Assembly (NCBI GenBank): GCA_018398585.1
Contig: JAGTTD010000010.1
Coordinates: 17,358,005 to 17,422,004, forward strand
Source: Simmondsia chinensis
Taxonomy: Eukaryota; Streptophyta; Magnoliopsida; Caryophyllales; Simmondsiaceae
Reading direction: 5' to 3'
Length of the DNA stretch: 64,000 bases
Part shown: one piece after another, positions 59,001-64,000 of the stretch
Layout: every line of letters begins with the position of its first letter
Numbering within the stretch: position 1 is the first letter of the stretch
Translations under genes and position numbers: made by a program
Notes under the pieces: model-generated
What the model saw: the letters and a program-made list of their open reading frames with translations, nothing else
The model's database searches: none
What the model was told of the DNA's origin: nothing

Positions 59001-61263
59001 ACAATTCCTTGACCTTTACCTCTCATCTTAAACTTTTGGGACATTTGATTTTTTGACATCGTATCATAGCCTTGTTGATTGAGAACTCATAAATTTGAAT
59101 CTTAGAAGTCTCACTCTAATTAATAATATATTTCAAGCACAGGGTATGTATAGGCATGTGTAGTATCCACGTTTCTAACCGAATGGACATTTGCATAAAG
59201 TGGCATGTTAGAATATAAAACTATATCTAAACTTGATACTCCAGCTTAACTTTTTGGGGACAGAAGAAGAGACCTGAACATTGACCCATAATGGTGGGGG
59301 TGGCAGTGTCAATTGGATCACATCTTCCACCATCATTATCTGCTGCCCATCGAATGCACTTGGTCTGGTCAGTATACTCTGGACCACTGCAGTCACAAAT
59401 ATGAGACAAAAATCCATCCCTATATCATTCATTTTCTATCGGTAAAAGTAATTCAAACGGGCACAATATTGCATAAAGAATTAAAAAAGACATAATGTTT
59501 ATTATATACAAAAAAAGGGAACATATTCTAGAAAAAGACCAAGAAGGGCCAAATGTTTTGAAATAAGACCCAAAAATAAAGACATGGTAGTCGGAAAGAT
59601 GCCATAGCAAATGACATGGCAATGAAGTCGGCATTTCTATTGGTCTTTTCTCACAACATGTCGCTCTTCTTATTTGTTTTTGAAACATATTTTCTTGTGC
59701 ATAAAATAAATATTATGCCATTTTCCATTTGGATTAAGTTACGTAAGAATATTAAATCGTTATTAGATAAAACAATTTAGTTTCATGATGAAGTAAGATC
59801 TATTGTATCAATAGAAAGACAAATAGAGAAGGCAAAGTGTGTGGTGAGGGACGTACATGTAGTGTTAGGCAAGAAATCAAGGGCGGGAAAATCAACCGAA
59901 AACCAACTGCGAACGTTCTTGCCATCGATGTTGTATGTCTTTTGGCCTTGAGGGAAGACAAGAGGCGCGCTTGTAGAGTTGTCAAGACGTATCTCGGTCT
60001 GGCAAAAGCCGACGTGATCTTTGGTTAGCTGCAGGTCGCAGTATAGGATTGTGTCCTTTAAGCTCACCGATTTCCCAAATTCAAATGCTAAGCGGCTCGA
60101 GTCTGGGAACAGCCCTGAAAAGCCTCCCCTTGCTATCACCACAGGCCTTTTCCCTGCATCGTCGTCATCATCATCATCATTTAGTTTCTTCGTTAAGGTT
60201 CTTTATTAAGGAATAGGGGGTAATAAGCATTGAACTCAATATCTAGACCTGTAATTTGAGGGGTTACTTTAGCACTACACTAACTTCTAGAGCTCTTGAT
60301 AAGGGCTTATTTGGTCAAGTTTTCTAACACCTCTTTCATGATCTGAAGGTGTTTCGTCTAGATAGAAAATTGTTTCAAATAGAAATAAGAATTATATTTT
60401 TGTTTTTAAGTAGAAGCTGAAAAAGTGGTTTTTTTTTATAATTAGAAGTAAAAGCAAACTCTAAAAAATTTTTCAAACAAAAGTACATCCCTTAAGAGCA
60501 TCTTTTAGAAAAGTATTTTTCCAAAAAAAAAAAAAAAATTTTTCTGAAAAATAGCTTATAACAACTTTGCTAAATCTGCATTATTAAATTAGATAGCGTT
60601 GTTTGTTTTCATCATCTATGTGCCGGAATGAAGAAATATTGAGGTTTTGATTGGTTTGATGAAAACTTCTTCTATTATATTCTTGTTTTTTTTTTTTTTG
60701 TAGTTATAGTCACAACTACTTTTATAGGAAATATTGTCCTCCATTACGGGATGATGACTTTCCTTTTAGAGAAAGAGGAAAATATTTTTCTTTATGGTGA
60801 GAAATTTATTTCGGTCATACCCTCATAGTATATGACTTATTTTAATGTTTACTTGGTCAAATACAAACCTTGTCCTAATATATATAATAAAATTAGTTAC
60901 TTTAATTAAAAAAACAAAAACTTTAAACAAAATTTTTTCTTCTTAAAATATTTTCATGTTTTCCTGAGGAAGGAAAATTTGTTAAGCCAGCATGCAAAGG
61001 TTTCATATAAATACCAATTGACATTACGTAGAGTGACCCACTATGATTTTGTTTTGATTTTCATCCTCATAAGAACTATCATATTAGACTTAATTATTAC
61101 TAAACTCACATGTAGAGTTATAACAAAGACTAGAAAATCGATGACTAAAGGGTAAAAGGAAGGGTTAAGTACCATTCAGAGTCTGCCATGTCTGCTTTGG
61201 TGAAGGATTCTCTGCTAACGTCAAATGAATCAACAAAGATAAGAACAGCAAATGCCTCATCAT
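52536..61263 (-). CDS. GDPDL: SHV3/GDPDL glycerophosphodiester phosphodiesterase-like, 8 exons
   Basis: GDPDL proteins are GPI-anchored cell-surface proteins needed for primary cell-wall organisation (Arabidopsis SHV3 family). Minus-strand exons: 61263-61173, 60153-59857, 59386-59274, 58705-58213, 55171-54848, 54394-54255, 54141-53658, 52888-52536. All junctions are GT/AG and in phase: 2295 bp, 764 residues, the usual family length. Residues 1-17 (MMRHLLFLSLLIHLTLA) form a signal peptide. First GDPD-like domain ~34-330: starts IARGGFSGLFPDSS, with the canonical His replaced by Arg as in the family. It includes NYISSPEIGFL and NYSYDPSAEYL. Second domain ~350-640: ISHNGASGDFPGCTDLAYE with His retained at ~353, ADIIDCSVQVSKDG. 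The C-terminus is Pro-rich, then hydrophobic (ILPFSAAVLALVFLSAVV), a GPI-type tail. Two adjacent ATGs at the start; the first used. No lesions. Confidence 0.95.
52889..53657 (-). other. GDPDL intron 7 with a hAT-like MITE
   Basis: Donor ATGA|GTAAGT and acceptor CTTTAG|CAATG. About 53035-53552 is repetitive text of 'AGCTCAAGCTTGAGC/GAGTTCAAATGGGC' type; its right end on the minus strand (GGGTGTAATGGAGCCGA) resembles hAT MITEs. Left end and TSD not resolved. Confidence 0.6.
55958..57090. mobile_element. Non-autonomous hAT element, 1133 bp, 8-bp TSD
   Basis: A perfect 8-bp TSD AGTGGAGG (55950-55957, 57091-57098). TIRs CAGTGGCAGATCCAG and, minus strand, CAGTGGCGGATCCAA, followed by TGGGGGCAC text on both sides, as in a very common plant hAT family. 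The interior is AT-rich with an AT microsatellite (55994-56028) and two tRNA-like segments (plus ~56788-56870; minus ~57000-56930). No transposase. Nested in the foldback element. Confidence 0.92.
56788..56870 (+). other. tRNA-like segment, possible SINE head
   Basis: AAGCTGAGTTGGGGAATAGG resembles an A box and GGGCGTTTGAATCCC a B box ~50 bp further. Not a credible tRNA gene. A second, minus-strand segment (about 57000-56930: GTGGCCCAGTGGTTTTTAGCG and GAGTTCGAGCC) faces it. Confidence 0.45.
57416..57706 (+). mobile_element. Intact TRIM, 291 bp, 5-bp TSD
   Basis: LTRs 57416-57487 (72 bp) and 57636-57706 (71 bp) start TGTTA[A]GAGTATAAACTAT and end TTCTTTAACA, nearly identical. TSD ACTGG at 57411-57415 and 57707-57711. 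A PBS TGATATCAGAGC directly follows LTR 1 (initiator-Met tRNA type), and a purine tract GTGAAGGGACA precedes LTR 2. No coding capacity. It lies in GDPDL intron 4, antisense to the gene. Relatives at 58985 and 30943-31444. Confidence 0.92.
58706..59273 (-). other. GDPDL intron 3, mostly a decayed TRIM
   Basis: Donor GTTCAG|GTCTCT and acceptor CTTCTGCAG|TACGAC. About half of the intron is the TRIM at 58985-~59265. Confidence 0.85.
58985..59265 (+). mobile_element. Decayed TRIM in GDPDL intron 3
   Basis: LTR 1 58985-59058 (TGTTAAGAGTCTAAAAAC...TTTTTTGACA), a PBS-like TCGTATCATAGCC after it, an internal region resembling 57488-57635, and LTR 2 from 59206 (TGTTAGAATATAAAACTAT) fading near 59265, next to the splice donor at 59273. 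No TSD preserved. Confidence 0.78.
60154..61172 (-). other. GDPDL intron 1 (1.0 kb)
   Basis: Donor AATG|GTACTT and acceptor GATGCAG|GGAAAA, with an ATG/ATC trinucleotide run next to the acceptor (60162-60180). AT-rich, no delimited element. Confidence 0.8.
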
Positions 61264-61324
61264 GCTATTCTCCTGTGCCTCCCAAACATTAATCCCATTA
61301 TTATTTTCACTTAAAAAAAGTGCT

Positions 61325-61337
61325 TCATGTATATAAA
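61325..61337 (-). promoter_or_regulatory. Candidate TATA box of the GDPDL gene
   Basis: Minus-strand AATTTATATAC lies about 65 bp upstream of the first ATG (61263), a plausible position for a TATA box with a short leader. No experimental start site; the element at 61344 begins immediately upstream, so regulatory sequence would be TE-derived. Confidence 0.35.
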
Positions 61338-61343
61338 TTAAAA

Positions 61344-62121
61344 GGACTATTTACACCAAACATTCCTATACTTTGCTCATTGTGTCACTAGGGGTGTATT
61401 TGAGTCAAGCCTAGCCCGAGTCTGCCAGGCTCGAGGCTCGGCTCGGCTCGTTGGCTTTAAGCTTGGATCAAAGCTTACCGAGCTTTGAAAGTTCAGGTTC
61501 AAGCTCAGCTCGTCAAACGCTCGGGCTCGGCTGGGCTCGATCTAAGCTCAAGCTTCAAATAAGGCTTACAATATTTCGGCTTCTTTAAGCTCAATATAGG
61601 CTCATTTGGGCTTGTTTAAGCTCGGGCTCGGCTCATTTGGGCTCCAATATGGCTTCATTAGGCAATATTTAAGCAAATATATTATATTAAAAAAAGCTTG
61701 CTTGAGCTTGTTTAGGCTCGCGAGCCTACAAGCTTGAGCTTCACTAGGCTCAGGCTTGGCTCGAGCTCAAAGTGAGCTGAGTTTTTTGAGCTTTATGACG
61801 AGCCGGCTCGTGAGGTCTTGTGAGTCGGCTCAGCTCATTTACGCCCCTAGTGTCAGTTTAGTCTTTATACTTTTAATTGTATCAATTTAGTCATTATACA
61901 ATTGATATTGTGTCAATTTGTAATGAAATTTTTAATGGGTTCAATCATGAGTTGGGTTACTTGTATTTAAAATGATTGAACCATTAAAAATTCATCGATA
62001 ACTTAACTTGAATTTGAGTAAAGAAAAAAATTATAAAAGGACTAAATTGACATAATTAAGAGTACAAATATTAAATCGAGACAATGTGAAGTATAAGGAA
62101 TTTTGATGCAAATAATTCTAG
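61344..62121. mobile_element. TIR MITE split by a hAT-like MITE, upstream of GDPDL
   Basis: GGACTATTTACACCAAACAT at 61344 and, minus strand, AGAATTATTTGCATCAAAAT at ~62121 are imperfect inverted ends, continuing ATTCCTATACTTTGC / ATTCCTTATACTTCAC. The family also leaves fragments near 28.5, 40.9 and 48.2 kb. It lies within 80 bp of the GDPDL start codon. TSD not resolved. Confidence 0.65.
61391..61849. mobile_element. GCTCG-rich hAT-like MITE, nested
   Basis: Ends AGGGGTGTATTTGAGTC and, minus strand, TAGGGGCGTAAATGAGC, flanked by GTGTCACT and GTGTCAGT (7/8, a decayed 8-bp TSD). The interior is dense in GGCTCGGCTCG / AAGCTTGAGC motifs that can fold on themselves. Inserted into the 61344-62121 element. 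Confidence 0.8.
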
Positions 62122-64000
62122 AATATAATATTAAGTATCTGTTTTCTTATTATTCTTTGTTTTTTGTCACCGAATTATTTAGGCGTTCAAATTAGGGATA
62201 AAATGGGTAGCATTACGTATGTAGAAAGTCGAAACCTATTTTAAACCAGAACATATAATAATTCGGGTAAAATTTATCGTAGGTGCGTGTCTTTGTATAT
62301 ATATATATATATAGATACACAAACATACATATGTCGTGTTTGTTCTTTGTTTGGTCTTTATTTCTTCATGTTTTTGCGTTGTTAACTCAATTATTAATTA
62401 AAAAAAAAAACTCTTAAAAGATGGACGACGATATCCATTGATTTTTCTCAATATAAATCCATAATTTGGAATCCACACAAATTAGAACAAGTTTTCGTTT
62501 TTCATGTGGATTGTTAGCTCTTTTTCTGTACAGAAAAAGCTACGTGTCATCCTATTTGTATTTTGCATAATATTTTTGAAAATGATCACTATTGTTATAT
62601 TATGAAGAAAGTATTTCTTTCATAGAGAAAATATTTGATCACCTAAGAGGAAAAGAAAATATTTTTATTCATCCAAAAGAAAATTTTTTATTTTATTTTA
62701 CTTTTTCAATATCATTTCAAGCTCAAATAAACTAACTGTTAATTACTTATAAATTTATGCAATAAAACTAGTTTTCCAAACTCGAGAAAGAAAATAATAA
62801 AAACAAATTTTTTTTTTTTTTAAAAGAAAATTCCTTCCCTTGAAGCAAGGAGATCATTAAATTGATTACGTTTATGAAGACGAACTAAGAGGGTGATTGG
62901 CCATACTTGGATTCCAAAAAAAATACTGAACATATCTAATTTACGTTTCTAATTAATACATCCAATGAGGTACCCAAAAGTTGTCACGGTATAACAAGTA
63001 ATATGAAATTAATTACTTTTTTATGATTAATAGTTTGACTACCATGTATTGGATACAAAGTCAGCATATGAGCTTTAGATACACATAACATTACCATTTC
63101 AAATCTATTGCACCCTCTAAGAATTCATGACAGTTTCATATCACGCATTGATGCAAGATTTCATATATGAAAAGAATAAAAGAAAGCAAGAAAGAAAGAA
63201 ACAACGATTAATTAATTTACCTCAATATTTGTATAAAATAAGAAACTATAATCAATTGAATATTTTTTGTCGATGCTGCTACCAAAAGAGAGGAAAGGAA
63301 GGAGGAGGGAGCCTCAATGGAAGAGAAAATTTGGAGGAATAGAGGAGAAAGAAGAGGAATGGAGAAAATGTTTAATTTCTTTAGGGTGTGAAAGAGAAGA
63401 AAAAAGAAAATTGAAAATAAGAAAAAGCTCCCACAAATTCAGCTTGAAGGAAGTAACTATTAATATAGCAAGAAAAGCTGGTCACAATTTACTAATTAAT
63501 AAATAAATGGGCGGTTTTAAATTCTTAATTCCAACGTGGATTAAAAAATATATATTTCTTTTTCCTTATTTGCTAGTATTTTCCATGTTTTGCGTTACGT
63601 GTGGTCTTCGCGGCATGTTGGGAGTTTACAGCTCTTTTCTTTCAACGTCCTTCAACCATTTTTCAAATCTTCCCCTTCCTCTCTTTTATTCTCACTTTAT
63701 ATATTGAGTAAATAACGCATAGAACTCTTGGAATATTACTTAATAAAAATTTCCATTTGAAATTTTCATTACGAAAATAAATTACATGTTAAAATAGTAT
63801 TGGATCATTTGTCCGCCACTTGATTAATTTATTTTTTTTTCTCCAACATCAAATAGTTAAACGTTATTCAAAATACTATGAATACAACCATTACACTTGA
63901 TTTTGTTCAAAATACTAATGGATCATTTACCTTTTACTAGCAATTGTCTCAGGCATCTCATCCCCCTTCCCGCTTTAGCTGGACCCACCCCCCCATTAAA
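62122..64000. other. Intergenic DNA upstream of GDPDL
   Basis: AT-rich, with a TA microsatellite (~62297-62312) and a purine-rich stretch (~63275-63420). Short open frames (63127-63342, 63267-63506, 63507-63707) have no recognisable product. No element boundaries found. Confidence 0.45.

Noticed and set aside
63127..63707. Small gene cluster at the right edge
   Set aside because: Three short overlapping or adjacent frames in AT- or purine-rich DNA with no domain and no splice-site support.

Overview
This is a stretch of plant nuclear genome, almost certainly a eudicot. It is AT-rich and TE-dense, has GT/AG introns, and carries two plant-specific multi-exon genes. I cannot name the species. 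No prokaryotic features, organelle genes, tRNA genes or CRISPR arrays are seen.

Two host genes look intact. (1) 12449-25642 (+): a nine-exon FIP1-like gene (FIP1[V]/FIPS5 type), a subunit of the mRNA 3'-end cleavage and polyadenylation machinery. Splice phases agree across all junctions and give a 1327-residue protein. (2) 61263-52536 (-): an eight-exon glycerophosphodiester phosphodiesterase-like gene of the SHV3/GDPDL family, giving a 764-residue protein with a signal peptide, two GDPD-like domains and a hydrophobic GPI-type tail. The genes converge, with about 27 kb of transposon-derived DNA between their 3' ends.

The rest is nested mobile DNA. Left edge (1-6.7 kb): an LTR end, then copies of a 1.42-kb LTR-like repeat, two of which form a large inverted repeat. 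6690-11699: a complete but decayed Ty3/gypsy chromovirus with LTRs and target-site duplication (TSD). 27-33.6 kb: a decayed Ty1/copia element on the minus strand, split by a 2-kb hAT-like element and TRIM fragments. 33.6-36.2 kb: a deleted copia element on the plus strand. 38192-39023: a Mutator-type MITE with near-perfect ends, a 9-bp TSD and arrays of CpG-rich palindromes. 41.1-43.1 kb: a 5'-truncated LINE. 43731-47992: a hAT element with a broken transposase, an 8-bp TSD and an internal array of ~115-bp repeats, itself inserted in a foldback MITE. 50.2-52.0 kb: a SINE and LTRs. 61.3-62.1 kb: a hAT-type MITE inside another MITE.

Two small families recur. The first is a SINE with a 5S-rRNA-derived head (seven copies, three with 15-17 bp TSDs). 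The second is a TRIM with ~72-bp LTRs (one intact copy with a 5-bp TSD in GDPDL intron 4, a decayed copy in intron 3, fragments near 31 kb). Both host genes tolerate large TE loads in introns. Nothing here requires a new biochemical system; the less ordinary signals are the 5S-headed SINE, the palindrome-array Mutator MITE, the inverted repeat at the left edge, and a duplicated primer-binding-site unit in one copia family.
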